DNA from: Dyadobacter chenwenxiniae
Lineage (GTDB): Bacteria > Bacteroidota > Bacteroidia > Cytophagales > Spirosomataceae
Reading direction: 5' to 3'
Assembly (NCBI RefSeq): GCF_022869785.1
Contig: NZ_CP094997.1
Coordinates: forward strand, 1,736,001-1,800,000
Length of the DNA stretch: 64,000 nt
The position numbers were made by a program, and so were the translations under genes. Each line of letters begins with the position of its first letter. The stretch's first letter is position 1. The notes under the pieces are model-generated. The model did not search any database. It was not told the origin of the DNA and saw only the letters and a program-made list of their open reading frames with translations. Below are positions 1-8,241 of the stretch, piece after piece.

Positions 1-982
1 TGTCCTGCGGATTTCTGAAATCAATGGGGATGTCGGATTCTTCCGGCTGCTTTTTATTGGCAAGAACGTAGCGGCCAATGAACACTTCACGTTTGAACTG
101 CGCAAAGTCCTGGCCATTAAGCACCTTGGTTTTTCTGCCTTCAGGAACGTTCTGTATTCCATAATCAACAGATATGTTCAGACTGGTTTTTCCGTCCTTT
201 GCCGATTTTGTCGTGATCAGAACCACACCATTGGAACCACGCGCACCATAAATCGCCGTTGCCGCGGCATCTTTCAGGATGGAAATGGTCTCGATATCGT
301 TGGGGTTTAGATTTTGTCCCGCCGATGTGCCGACCGGGAATCCGTCGATTACATACAGCGGATCACTTCCTGCACCTAACGAGCTGATGCCGCGCACTTT
401 TACCTCGAATTGCTGGCCAGGCGTTCCGCTTTTTTGCTTAATGATTACACCCGGAGCCTGCCCTTGCAGCATACGCGTAACATTGGACTTAGGCACTTCT
501 CCAATATCTTCCATACTGATCACTGATACAGCGGAAGTAATGTCACGCTTGCGCTGGGTGCCGTAACCCACAACGACCACTTCTTCCAGCGCTTTGGTGT
601 CCACCGCCAATTCCACATTCACGGACGACTGATTCCCCACTGTTATCTCTTTTGGTACGTACCCGACAAAAGAAAACACTAAAATGTTTTCTCCGGATTC
701 AGGAATGCTAAGACTATAATTTCCTTCCGAATCCGTCACAGTTCCAGTGTTGGATCCTTTGAGAATGACACTGACTCCCGGCAGGCCAAGACCCTTGTCA
801 TCCGCTACTTTACCCGCAACCGCGCGGTCTGCTCTTGATGCAAAATGTTTGGCAGAGAGATTCGGTATGGTTCCTGCTTGTAGTACTGTGGTAACAGCAG
901 TACCAATCAGAATCTGGCTCAATGCTATTTTCCCAAATAGCCGCAAGCAACTGCCCAGCTTTGTTTGTCGAATTTCATTCAT
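1..982 (-). CDS. SusC/RagA family TonB-linked outer membrane protein, N-terminal part (gene runs off the left edge)
   Basis: I translated this from the complement; the gene has no stop inside the window. It starts at an ATG at 982 and encodes about 327 residues. A signal-like N-terminus is followed by a carboxypeptidase-regulatory-like (CarbopepD_reg) domain, about residues 55-130, containing VAGKVADDKGLGLPGVSV and ending in SFVGY. Next comes the SusC signature EEVVVVGYGTQRKRDIT and the start of a plug domain with DPLYVIDG, IETISILKDAAATAIYGARG and NGVVLITTK. Family knowledge: SusC proteins are outer-membrane barrels that take up glycans or peptides with a SusD lipoprotein, powered by TonB. 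The substrate cannot be told, and the SusD partner would lie beyond the left edge. Confidence 0.95.
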   Translation of the reverse strand, partial: MNEIRQTKLGSCLRLFGKIALSQILIGTAVTTVLQAGTIPNLSAKHFASRADRAVAGKVADDKGLGLPGVSVILKGSNTGTVTDSEGNYSLSIPESGENILVFSFVGYVPKEITVGNQSSVNVELAVDTKALEEVVVVGYGTQRKRDITSAVSVISMEDIGEVPKSNVTRMLQGQAPGVIIKQKSGTPGQQFEVKVRGISSLGAGSDPLYVIDGFPVGTSAGQNLNPNDIETISILKDAAATAIYGARGSNGVVLITTKSAKDGKTSLNISVDYGIQNVPEGRKTKVLNGQDFAQFKREVFIGRYVLANKKQPEESDIPIDFRNPQD

Positions 983-1343
983 ACGCTTAGGGATTTGACT
1001 GTTTAAAAATTGAAACGACTGTAATAAGACTGTTTGGGAGCGTTTAAGGTGGTTTTTTCATCACATGTGATCATAGGTTAGATTGAAAAAATGTGCGTAT
1101 CTAAATGTATGGGGGAGAGAAAATATTCAATAAATGCAATAAATGATATGAATTATATCATAATAGCAATAGTATGCCTAATTCAGAATCTTACTATCCT
1201 GCTCTGTCCGGTAAAGTTTGAATATTGGATCTGAGGGACATTTAATTTAAATTTCCCTGTATCAACTTTTTTCCCTGGGTCGTTTAAATTTGGACGTTCT
1301 ATTGTTAAATTTAGGCGGCTTTGTTTCACTAAACGCACTGCTG
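983..1343. promoter_or_regulatory. Divergent intergenic region with a 12-bp palindrome
   Basis: This 361-bp gap lies between the divergent susC-like gene and the T9SS protein gene and should hold both promoters. The perfect palindrome ATCACATGTGAT is at 1060-1071, about 80 bases upstream of the susC start, and could be an operator. The rest is AT-rich. A short open frame on the minus strand (1183-1401) has no recognisable domain and overlaps the start of the T9SS gene, so I do not call it. Confidence 0.4.
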
Positions 1344-3254
1344 ATGACAAGAAATTTATGTTGCTTTGCTGTTGTTTTATCAATGTTAGTTTTTCTTTCA
1401 ACGCCAGCTAAATCTGATCATATCGTTGGTGGTGAGCTGGTTATGCGTCCACAATCCAAGGCTGGATCATATGAGGTCACTTTGATACAATTTTGGGATA
1501 AAAACAATTTGCAAGAGCCAACAGCGAACGGACAGGGAAACCGGGACGAGTTTGCAGAGCTATTCATCTACAGAAAGCGCGATAATGAGTTCATGCAGCA
1601 GGTCAGGGTTCAGTATATATCGTCGGAACCCATCCCTTATCAGAATAAAGCGTGCGCAAACCTGCGTTCGCTGAACACGGTGATTGGTACTTACAATGGG
1701 AGTGTGACGTTGTCGGATCAAAATTATAATGATCCGGACGGTTATTACATTGTATGGGAACGATGCTGTCGCAATTCAGACATTAATAACATTAAGTTCC
1801 CGGGTGAAATGGGAATGGTATTCTATCTGGAATTCCCGCCCGTAAGCACACGCAATGCTTCTCCGCAGTTCTCATCACCTAATGGGCAGTATATATGTAG
1901 CAACCGTTCATTCACAATGAACATGTCTGCTTCGGATCCCGATGGTGATGACCTCAGGTATTCTCTGGTGACGCCGTACCAGGGTTACACCTCGCCTAAT
2001 GTGATTAATGGCAACAATGTACCCAAGGCCGGTTATCCGTTGGTTTCCTGGGAAAACGGCATTTCGTTAGCCAATACAATCCCCGGACCGAAACCGCTGG
2101 CGATAGATAATGCTGGCCAACTAACCGTCATGGCGAACAGACTAGGATTATATGTCTTTACCGTACAAGTGGAAGAGTATAGGAATGGCAGGCAAATTGG
2201 CTTGATCAGAAGGGATTTTCAGCTTTTAGTGATTGATTGCAATGATGATCAGCCCGAGCAGCCGGTTATTATGTTGAATGCTACGCCGGTAAGGGAAGTA
2301 CTGTTCTGCCCTGAACAGCCCGTCACGCTGGAAACTGAAAGTTCGGAGGATTGGGCATATCAATGGCAGCGCAATGGCCTGAATATACCCGGTGCAGTTG
2401 CGGCAAGCATTGCAGTAAGTGACACCGGAGTTTATTCCGTTGTCAAAAGCTATACGAAAAAGTGTTCGCGGGATACGTCCTCCCTTGTGGTGAATGTGGC
2501 ACTTGCTCCACCGATTGAAGCGGTTATCACTGCCGATAAGCAAGTCATCTGTGATGGAGAAGTTAGCGGCTTACTGGCCAATGGAGGAACTGTTCCCGGC
2601 GGCCTGGCAATTTCGTGGAGCAGGGATACCCAGGTTTTAGAGGAAACCCGACCTATGCTCCAAGTGAAAGATCAGGGATCTTATATGCTCAAAATTACCA
2701 GTGAAGCAACGGGATGCTCTGGTTCCGATACATTGTTAGTGACCAAAGAGTCTCTCACGGTTTCTCTTCCGGAAAAAAAGGGCGTTATCGAGGGATCCAA
2801 AACCACGCTCCGGCCGATAATCAGCCCTTTGGGAGCGACATATACATATATGTGGTCGCCTCCTGACGGCTTAGTCTCTGCGAATGATGCTCGCGATGCC
2901 GTTGTTGCCCCACTTGTTGATACGGAATATACATTAATGGTCGAATCGATGAATGGCTGCCAGGCTCAGGCGTCAACGCAGGTGTATGTGATTGATAAAA
3001 TGCATATTCCAACTTCGTTTACACCTAACAATGACGGGCATAATGACCGTTTTGAGATTTTCAATGCCAAGGATCAGATCCTGGAAATACGAATTTTTAA
3101 CCGCTGGGGTGAGGTTATCTACGCTTCGAATGGCTATTCCGTTCCATGGGATGGGAAATACAAAGACAACACACCAGTTCCAGCAGGAAGTTACCCTTAT
3201 CTCATAAAAACCGCTGAAATGAATCTGAATGGTACAATTTTGCTGTTGAAATAG
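1344..3254 (+). CDS. Secreted surface protein with T9SS type B (gliding-motility-associated, CHU_C) C-terminal domain
   Basis: The open frame extends upstream to a TTG, but the ATG at 1344 is chosen because it begins a clean signal peptide (MTRNLCCFAVVLSMLVFLSTPAKS). The product is 636 residues. After the signal comes a domain starting DHIVGGEL, of about 270 residues, with a CANLRSLNT segment and a WERCCRN motif. Ig/PKD-like segments follow (residues about 330-540, e.g. YQWQRNG). The C-terminal 80 residues carry IPTSFTPNNDGHNDRF, IFNRWGEVIY and PWDGKYKDN, the type B sorting signal (TIGR04131 type). It is therefore predicted to be exported by the type IX system to the cell surface. A paralogue sharing the N-terminal and C-terminal domains lies at 40046-42250. 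Ligand unknown. Confidence 0.9.
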   Translation: MTRNLCCFAVVLSMLVFLSTPAKSDHIVGGELVMRPQSKAGSYEVTLIQFWDKNNLQEPTANGQGNRDEFAELFIYRKRDNEFMQQVRVQYISSEPIPYQNKACANLRSLNTVIGTYNGSVTLSDQNYNDPDGYYIVWERCCRNSDINNIKFPGEMGMVFYLEFPPVSTRNASPQFSSPNGQYICSNRSFTMNMSASDPDGDDLRYSLVTPYQGYTSPNVINGNNVPKAGYPLVSWENGISLANTIPGPKPLAIDNAGQLTVMANRLGLYVFTVQVEEYRNGRQIGLIRRDFQLLVIDCNDDQPEQPVIMLNATPVREVLFCPEQPVTLETESSEDWAYQWQRNGLNIPGAVAASIAVSDTGVYSVVKSYTKKCSRDTSSLVVNVALAPPIEAVITADKQVICDGEVSGLLANGGTVPGGLAISWSRDTQVLEETRPMLQVKDQGSYMLKITSEATGCSGSDTLLVTKESLTVSLPEKKGVIEGSKTTLRPIISPLGATYTYMWSPPDGLVSANDARDAVVAPLVDTEYTLMVESMNGCQAQASTQVYVIDKMHIPTSFTPNNDGHNDRFEIFNAKDQILEIRIFNRWGEVIYASNGYSVPWDGKYKDNTPVPAGSYPYLIKTAEMNLNGTILLLK

Positions 3255-3293
3255 TTAGTTTCTTATAGTTGGTAGATAACTTAACAATGTTAT

Positions 3294-3731
3294 TCAAGCT
3301 GGTTTTACCTCTTCAAATGTCCCGTCAGAGTAGAAAATCATAATTTGTTCAATCCGTCTGTCATTTGCCATTACTGTGGCTGTATTGGGGAGGGCAGCGC
3401 TTTTATTTGCTTGGCTCCTATCTGGATTTCTTGCCGGATGCGCAGCTCCCAAACCCGCATTCCCGCCTCCGTTCGAGAAGTATCGAGTCGGGCCGGAAAC
3501 ACTTGAAATGTCAGGGGAAATCATAGGCAAAACTTCGTCATCCAGAATCCAGTTTGTGCCGAGCTCCGGAAAGCGCCTGACAATCTTCTGTACGATATCC
3601 AGACTGGGCTTGTTCCGTCCTGCGATAATGTGGGACATGCTGGAACGCTGTATCCCGATCTCATCGGCAAAAAAGGATGGAGACATATTTTTGTCAACCA
3701 TGATCTGTTTAATCTTGTCATTTAAATCCAT
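3294..3731 (-). CDS. XRE-family helix-turn-helix transcriptional regulator
   Basis: This 145-residue protein has an N-terminal HTH_3 domain, residues 5-60 (KNMSPSFFADEIGIQRSSMS then HIIAGRNKPSLD), which is the classical lambda-repressor-type fold. A glycine/proline/asparagine-rich linker follows (about 75-115), then a short tail ending RRIEQIMIFYSDGTFEEVKPA, which I recall from small regulators of related Cytophagales but cannot assign a function. Two inverted repeats lie directly upstream (3743-3762 and 3834-3860), consistent with autoregulation. It is convergent with the T9SS gene upstream in the window. Targets are unknown. Confidence 0.85.
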   Translation of the reverse strand: MDLNDKIKQIMVDKNMSPSFFADEIGIQRSSMSHIIAGRNKPSLDIVQKIVRRFPELGTNWILDDEVLPMISPDISSVSGPTRYFSNGGGNAGLGAAHPARNPDRSQANKSAALPNTATVMANDRRIEQIMIFYSDGTFEEVKPA

Positions 3732-3742
3732 GCTACGCTCAG

Positions 3743-3762
3743 TTTACATTGCTACCTGTAAA
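3743..3762. promoter_or_regulatory. Operator-like inverted repeat in front of the XRE gene
   Basis: TTTACA-N8-TGTAAA lies 12 bases upstream of the regulator's start codon. On the minus strand it overlaps a TAACTTTA sequence that resembles the Bacteroidota -7 box. A binding site for the regulator itself is an inference. Confidence 0.45.
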
Positions 3763-3833
3763 GTTACTAAATTCAATTACTGTCTACAAATATAGTTTAC
3801 AAGATTACAGTGTTAGTTAATACGTTAAATTGT

Positions 3834-3860
3834 AAATGTTAACAATTTAAATTAACATTT
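3834..3860. promoter_or_regulatory. Inverted repeat AAATGTTAA-N9-TTAACATTT
   Basis: These are perfect 9-bp arms with a 9-base spacer, in the gap between the XRE gene and the dapD terminator. It could be a second operator upstream of the XRE gene. There is no T-tract on either side, so a terminator is less likely. Confidence 0.35.
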
Positions 3861-3907
3861 GTACAGCGAGCTAGACGCTTCATCATTCATGGGCTATAAA
3901 ACAAGGA

Positions 3908-3936
3908 AAAGAGCGTTATCTTAGATAACGCTCTTT
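3908..3936 (-). terminator. Rho-independent terminator of dapD
   Basis: Perfect 13-bp arms (AAAGAGCGTTATC and its complement) enclose a TTA loop. On the minus strand the hairpin is followed by a T-rich tail and starts 20 bases after the dapD stop codon. Confidence 0.85.
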
Positions 3937-3956
3937 CAACATTGTAATTAATAAAA

Positions 3957-4772
3957 TTAAACTGTCACATTGTTTTCTCGCAATGCATCATTTAATGATG
4001 TTTTCAAATCAGTGCTGGCTTTCCGCTTTCCAATGATCAGCGCACAGGGAACGTGATATGTCCCGGCCGCAAATTCCTTAGGTAAAGTGCCAGGGATAAC
4101 TACGGAGTCAGCTGGAACAAATCCTTTGTACTCAATCGGCTCATTGCCGGTCACGTCGATAATTTTGGAACCTCCTGTAATAGTAACGCCTGCCCCTAGC
4201 ACGGCTCTTTTGCCGATATGAGCGCCTTCTACGACAATGCACCGGGATCCTATGAAAGCGCCATCTTCGATGATTACAGGAGCCGCTTGTACAGGTTCGA
4301 GGACGCCACCTATTCCAACGCCACCACTTAAATGTACATGCTTTCCAATCTGTGCGCAGCTTCCCACGGTCGCCCAGGTGTCAACCATTGTGCCTTCATC
4401 AATGTAGGCGCCAATGTTAACGTAAGAAGGCATCAACACCACGCCTCTGGATATGTAAGCACCATAGCGTGCAACGGCGGGCGGGACAACTCTAACGCCC
4501 AATTTATCATAACCCGTCTTGAGTTTCATTTTATCATGGTATTCAAAGATACCTACTTCACTCACGGACATCTGTTGAATAGGAAAATACAGGATAATCG
4601 CTTTTTTTAATGCTTCATTTACCTTCCATGAACCATCTTCCTGAGGTTCCGCTACCCGAAGCCGACCCTTATCCACTTCTTCAATGATATCTTTAATGTA
4701 ATTCACTGATGCCGGATCCTTTAATAATTCCCGATCTGACCAATAAGACTCAATCTTTTCTGCAATAAACAT
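3957..4772 (-). CDS. dapD: 2,3,4,5-tetrahydropyridine-2,6-dicarboxylate N-succinyltransferase
   Basis: The 271-residue length is usual for DapD. It transfers a succinyl group from succinyl-CoA to tetrahydrodipicolinate in the succinylase branch of lysine and meso-diaminopimelate synthesis, in the cytoplasm. The N-terminal helical region (1-100, with FPIQQMSVSEVGIFEYHDKM) is followed by left-handed beta-helix hexapeptide repeats (about 105-230) containing ARYGAYISRGVVLMPSYVNI, GTMVDTWATVGSCAQIG and GSRCIVVEGAHIG, all characteristic of DapD. The gene is followed by its own terminator and read divergently from gapA, with about 410 bases between them. No other lysine gene is adjacent. Confidence 0.96.
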   Translation of the reverse strand: MFIAEKIESYWSDRELLKDPASVNYIKDIIEEVDKGRLRVAEPQEDGSWKVNEALKKAIILYFPIQQMSVSEVGIFEYHDKMKLKTGYDKLGVRVVPPAVARYGAYISRGVVLMPSYVNIGAYIDEGTMVDTWATVGSCAQIGKHVHLSGGVGIGGVLEPVQAAPVIIEDGAFIGSRCIVVEGAHIGKRAVLGAGVTITGGSKIIDVTGNEPIEYKGFVPADSVVIPGTLPKEFAAGTYHVPCALIIGKRKASTDLKTSLNDALRENNVTV

Positions 4773-5182
4773 GTTTAAGTAATGGATTAGTTAAATTGTT
4801 TTAAAGTACTGTAATATAGATAGTTACTGAATTAAACAAAAATAAGTATCAAAAAATCAGCTTTCAACCAAATCTTTAAAATAGACAATTCCTCTGTTAA
4901 AATAGCGCTTGGCTAGGCTTGATAGACGCTCATAGGCGGGACTTCCCTCAGACAGGCAAATATAAACACATATATCAAAGGATATAAATAAAAGTATCTG
5001 AAATAATACTATTTATATTAGCAAAAATAGCGAATTGCTAAAAATAATAGCACTTTCCGAAAATTACTAATATAAATAGTATACCAGCATACATCTGCAA
5101 TCTTACTTTTTTACCCAATTCCTTTAATTAAGGGCGCAATTTTATTAATTTCGCCTCTGAAATAAACAATCACTAGAAAGAC
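4773..5182. promoter_or_regulatory. AT-rich divergent intergenic region with a long inverted repeat
   Basis: This is the 410-bp region between dapD and gapA. It contains a perfect 16-bp inverted repeat, ATACTATTTATATTAG at 5006-5021 and its complement at 5067-5082, separated by 45 bases. The spacer itself holds TAGC-GAATT-GCTA. No convincing small gene or RNA is visible. Promoters for both genes must lie here, but I cannot pinpoint them. Confidence 0.5.
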
Positions 5183-6196
5183 ATGTCTAAAGTAAAAGTT
5201 GCTATCAATGGATTTGGCCGTATCGGCCGTCTGGTTTATCGTCAGATTTATAATATGGAAGGCATCGATATCGTCGCGATCAATGACCTTACCAGCCCAA
5301 AAGTATTGGCTCACCTGCTTAAATATGACACTGCACAGGGCCGTTTCGATGCGGACGTGAAATCTACCGAAAATTCGGTTGTCGTGAACGGCGAAAATAT
5401 CGTGATTTATGCACAACGTGACCCGTCACAAATCCCCTGGGGATCACATGATGTGGACGTGGTTCTGGAATGTACAGGTTTCTTTACAAGCCAGGAGTCC
5501 GCAAGTGCTCACATTAAAGCTGGTGCGAAAAAAGTAGTTATCTCCGCTCCTGCTACCGGCGATCTTAAAACAATCGTTTTCAATGTTAACCATGACATCC
5601 TGGACGGTTCTGAAACAATTATCAGTGGTGCTTCCTGTACAACTAACTGCCTTGCGCCAATGGCACAGGTGTTGGAAGAGAAATTCGGCATCGTTAATGG
5701 TTTGATGACCACTATCCACGCATATACTAATGATCAGAACACTCAGGATTCACCTCACCCAAAAGGTGATTTGAGAAGAGCCCGTGCAGCCGCACAAAAC
5801 ATTGTTCCTAACAGCACCGGAGCTGCGAAAGCAATCGGACTTGTTCTTCCTGCTCTGAAAGGTAAATTGGACGGTTCTGCACAACGCGTACCAACATTGA
5901 CTGGTTCGTTGACTGAATTGACAGTTATTCTTGGCAAAGAAACTTCTGTTGAAGAGATCAACGCAGCAATGAAAGAGGCTTCGAACGAAAGCTACGGATA
6001 TACAGAAGATGAAATCGTAAGCAGCGATATCATCGGCATCAGCTACGGATCATTGTTTGACGCTACGCAAACAAGAGTACAGAAAGTTGGTGATACACAG
6101 ATCGTTAGAACTGTGGCTTGGTATGACAACGAGATGTCATATGTATCTCAATTGGTTAGAACAGTTTATTACTTCGCAAGTTTGATTGGCAAGTAA
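5183..6196 (+). CDS. gapA: Type I glyceraldehyde-3-phosphate dehydrogenase
   Basis: This 337-residue glycolytic enzyme oxidises glyceraldehyde 3-phosphate to 1,3-bisphosphoglycerate with NAD. The N-terminal NAD-binding motif is INGFGRIGRLVYR (8-20). The catalytic cysteine lies in SGASCTTNCLAP, near residue 152. Also typical are HAYTNDQNTQDSPH, RRARAAAQNIVPNSTGAAKA and the C-terminal WYDNEMSYVSQLVRT. The length and motifs match the family fully. A strong hairpin follows the stop codon, so it is probably monocistronic. Confidence 0.97.
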   Translation: MSKVKVAINGFGRIGRLVYRQIYNMEGIDIVAINDLTSPKVLAHLLKYDTAQGRFDADVKSTENSVVVNGENIVIYAQRDPSQIPWGSHDVDVVLECTGFFTSQESASAHIKAGAKKVVISAPATGDLKTIVFNVNHDILDGSETIISGASCTTNCLAPMAQVLEEKFGIVNGLMTTIHAYTNDQNTQDSPHPKGDLRRARAAAQNIVPNSTGAAKAIGLVLPALKGKLDGSAQRVPTLTGSLTELTVILGKETSVEEINAAMKEASNESYGYTEDEIVSSDIIGISYGSLFDATQTRVQKVGDTQIVRTVAWYDNEMSYVSQLVRTVYYFASLIGK

Positions 6197-6218
6197 TCAG
6201 CTTAATACGCATAAAAAT

Positions 6219-6254
6219 AAGAGGCCTTTTTATCATGTGATAAAAAGGCCTCTT
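6219..6254. terminator. Bidirectional terminator between gapA and trmB
   Basis: A perfect 17-bp stem (AAGAGGCCTTTTTATCA and its complement) has a two-base TG loop. It sits between convergent genes, with A-runs on the left and T-runs on the right, so it can serve both strands. Confidence 0.88.
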
Positions 6255-6257
6255 TGC

Positions 6258-6926
6258 TTACAAGACTGTCGCTTTAATGTATTTAATGGTATAGCCCTTC
6301 GACACGAAAATGCTTTCGTAATGCGTCTTAACGCCATAGTGCTCGTCATGCAATGGCGATTCATAAAGATCATCGGTGTGTTCGATCAATTGGAACCGGT
6401 TGGATTCGCTTAGTTTCTCCAAACTGTATTCGTAAAGGAATGTGCTGTCGGTTTTTAGATAAAACATTCCTCCGGGTTTTAAATATTTGGCGTAGCGTGC
6501 CAAAAACGTAGGATTCGTGAGTCTTTTGTTTTCGTCGCGATCCCTGACCTGCGGATCCGGATGGATCAACCAGATCTCAGACAGTTCGTTTTCTTCAAAA
6601 AACTCATCCGCATATTGGATCCCGGCTCTTAAAAAGGCAACATTATTAAGGCCATATTCTGTCGCGATCAGGCTCCCTCTGGCAATACGATCACCTTTAA
6701 TGTCCATTCCTACGAAGTTTTTTTCCGGAAACTGCTTGCCCAACCCCACAGTATATTCACCCTTTCCGCACGCAAGCTCAACGATTACCGGGTTGTCATT
6801 CTCAAAGTATAACTGGTTCCACTGGCCTTTGATCTGCGTGTATAATGGTTTTCCTGCTTCAATAACATTCGCCGCTACGGCGCTAAACTTGTAGTGCTCT
6901 AATTTTCTTCTCGTCATTCTATTCAA
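6258..6926 (-). CDS. trmB: tRNA (guanine-N7-)-methyltransferase
   Basis: This 222-residue SAM-dependent enzyme makes m7G46 in the variable loop of tRNAs. The SAM site is VIVELACGKGEYTVGLG (about 46-62), followed by FVGMDIKGDRIARG and the family motif EIWLIHPDPQ (about 116-125), then KPGGMFYLKTD. An alternative start at the fourth codon (MTRRKLEHYKF) is equally possible. It lies 7 bases after folC on the same strand and is probably the last gene of the tonB-like/folC/trmB transcript. Confidence 0.95.
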   Translation of the reverse strand: MNRMTRRKLEHYKFSAVAANVIEAGKPLYTQIKGQWNQLYFENDNPVIVELACGKGEYTVGLGKQFPEKNFVGMDIKGDRIARGSLIATEYGLNNVAFLRAGIQYADEFFEENELSEIWLIHPDPQVRDRDENKRLTNPTFLARYAKYLKPGGMFYLKTDSTFLYEYSLEKLSESNRFQLIEHTDDLYESPLHDEHYGVKTHYESIFVSKGYTIKYIKATVL

Positions 6927-6933
6927 ATATCAA

Positions 6934-8235
6934 TTACAAATCCTTAATATCGGCTACCACAAAAGTGCTCCCGCCCACATAGATCGTGTCATCCGGTTCC
7001 GATTCACTTACTGCTGCTTCCATAGCATCATTCACGTTCAAAAAAGCCTTTCCTTTAAGGCCATATACAGCTGCAAGGTGCATCAATTCCGTTACATCAA
7101 GCGCACGCATATTAGAAGGCTGGCAAAAATAATACACGCCTTCCGATGGGAACAACCGCAGCATAGATGAAATGTCCTTGTCGCCAACAAAACCAATTAC
7201 GAAGCGTTGACAGCCACTGGCAACGCTATCAAATTGTTCCAACGCAGAAGCCAACCCGGCTGTATTATGGCCTGTATCACAATAAATGTCCGGCTTTTCC
7301 CCCAACTTTTGCCAGCGCCCTTTCAGGCCAGTCAACTTGGTTACTGATGCAAGTCCCGCACGAACATCCGTATCTGACAACTTCCAACCAGCTTCATTCA
7401 AAGCCTCTATCGCAGCAACCACTCCACCGATGTTTTGCAACTGATAAGCACCGGTAAGGTCTAAACGTAAGCTGGAATAAACAGGTTTAAGTGATTCTTT
7501 TTTAATCACATCAACCACCATTAATCCACCCTCCATACCTGTTTTCTGGACTTCATATGCAGCGGAAGCAAAGATTAGGGGCGAATTTACCTGCTCAGCC
7601 GCTGCGGAAAATACATGCGCGATTGATTCACTCTGTTTTTCACTTATAATAACAGGGACTTCCGGCTTAATGATACCGGCTTTCTCAGCAGCAATTGCTT
7701 CCAGAGTTTCACCGAGAAACTGAGTATGGTCCAGGCTGATATTTGTGATCAGGGAGAGTTCCGGTGTTATAATGTTGGTAGAATCAAGGCGCCCGCCCAT
7801 CCCTACTTCAATTACCGCAACATCAACTGATTGCTTAGAGAAATACGAAAAGGCCATGGCAACGGTCGCCTCGAAAAAAGAAGGAGACAATCTTTCAATG
7901 TTAGATTTATTTTCACCGATAAATCGCATGATGAAGTCTTCCGTTACAAATTCACCATTTACCTTAATTCTTTCCCTGAAATCCTTCAAATGAGGAGAAG
8001 TGTAGAGTCCGACCCTGTATCCTGCCTGCTGGAGTATGGCTGCAAGCATATGCGATGTGCTTCCTTTGCCGTTTGTGCCAGCTACATGCAATGTCGGATA
8101 ATCATTCTGAGGGTCGCCCAGGAACTTACATAGCTCCTGTGTAGTATGAAGGCCCGGCTTAAAAGCACGGGCCCCGATATTCTGAAAAACCGGCAGGCGG
8201 CTATACAGATAATCCAATGTTTCCTGGTAATTCAT
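6934..8235 (-). CDS. folC: Bifunctional folylpolyglutamate synthase / dihydrofolate synthase
   Basis: This 433-residue Mur-ligase-type enzyme adds glutamate to dihydropteroate and to folates. The P-loop is VAGTNGKGSTSHMLAAIL (about 52-69). Other family motifs are the SPHLKDFRERI loop, VEVGMGGRLDSTN, NISLDHTQFLGETLEAIAAE and KAGIIKPEVPVI, and CDTGHNTAGLA in the C-terminal domain. Length is normal. It starts 6 bases after the TonB-like gene and ends 7 bases before trmB, so the three probably share a transcript. Both FolC activities are assigned by family and not separately provable here. Confidence 0.96.
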   Translation of the reverse strand: MNYQETLDYLYSRLPVFQNIGARAFKPGLHTTQELCKFLGDPQNDYPTLHVAGTNGKGSTSHMLAAILQQAGYRVGLYTSPHLKDFRERIKVNGEFVTEDFIMRFIGENKSNIERLSPSFFEATVAMAFSYFSKQSVDVAVIEVGMGGRLDSTNIITPELSLITNISLDHTQFLGETLEAIAAEKAGIIKPEVPVIISEKQSESIAHVFSAAAEQVNSPLIFASAAYEVQKTGMEGGLMVVDVIKKESLKPVYSSLRLDLTGAYQLQNIGGVVAAIEALNEAGWKLSDTDVRAGLASVTKLTGLKGRWQKLGEKPDIYCDTGHNTAGLASALEQFDSVASGCQRFVIGFVGDKDISSMLRLFPSEGVYYFCQPSNMRALDVTELMHLAAVYGLKGKAFLNVNDAMEAAVSESEPDDTIYVGGSTFVVADIKDL

Positions 8236-8241
8236 TCTAAA

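Noticed and set aside
3376..3795. 139-codon frame opposite the XRE gene
   Set aside because: It is antisense to a clear helix-turn-helix gene and has no domain of its own.
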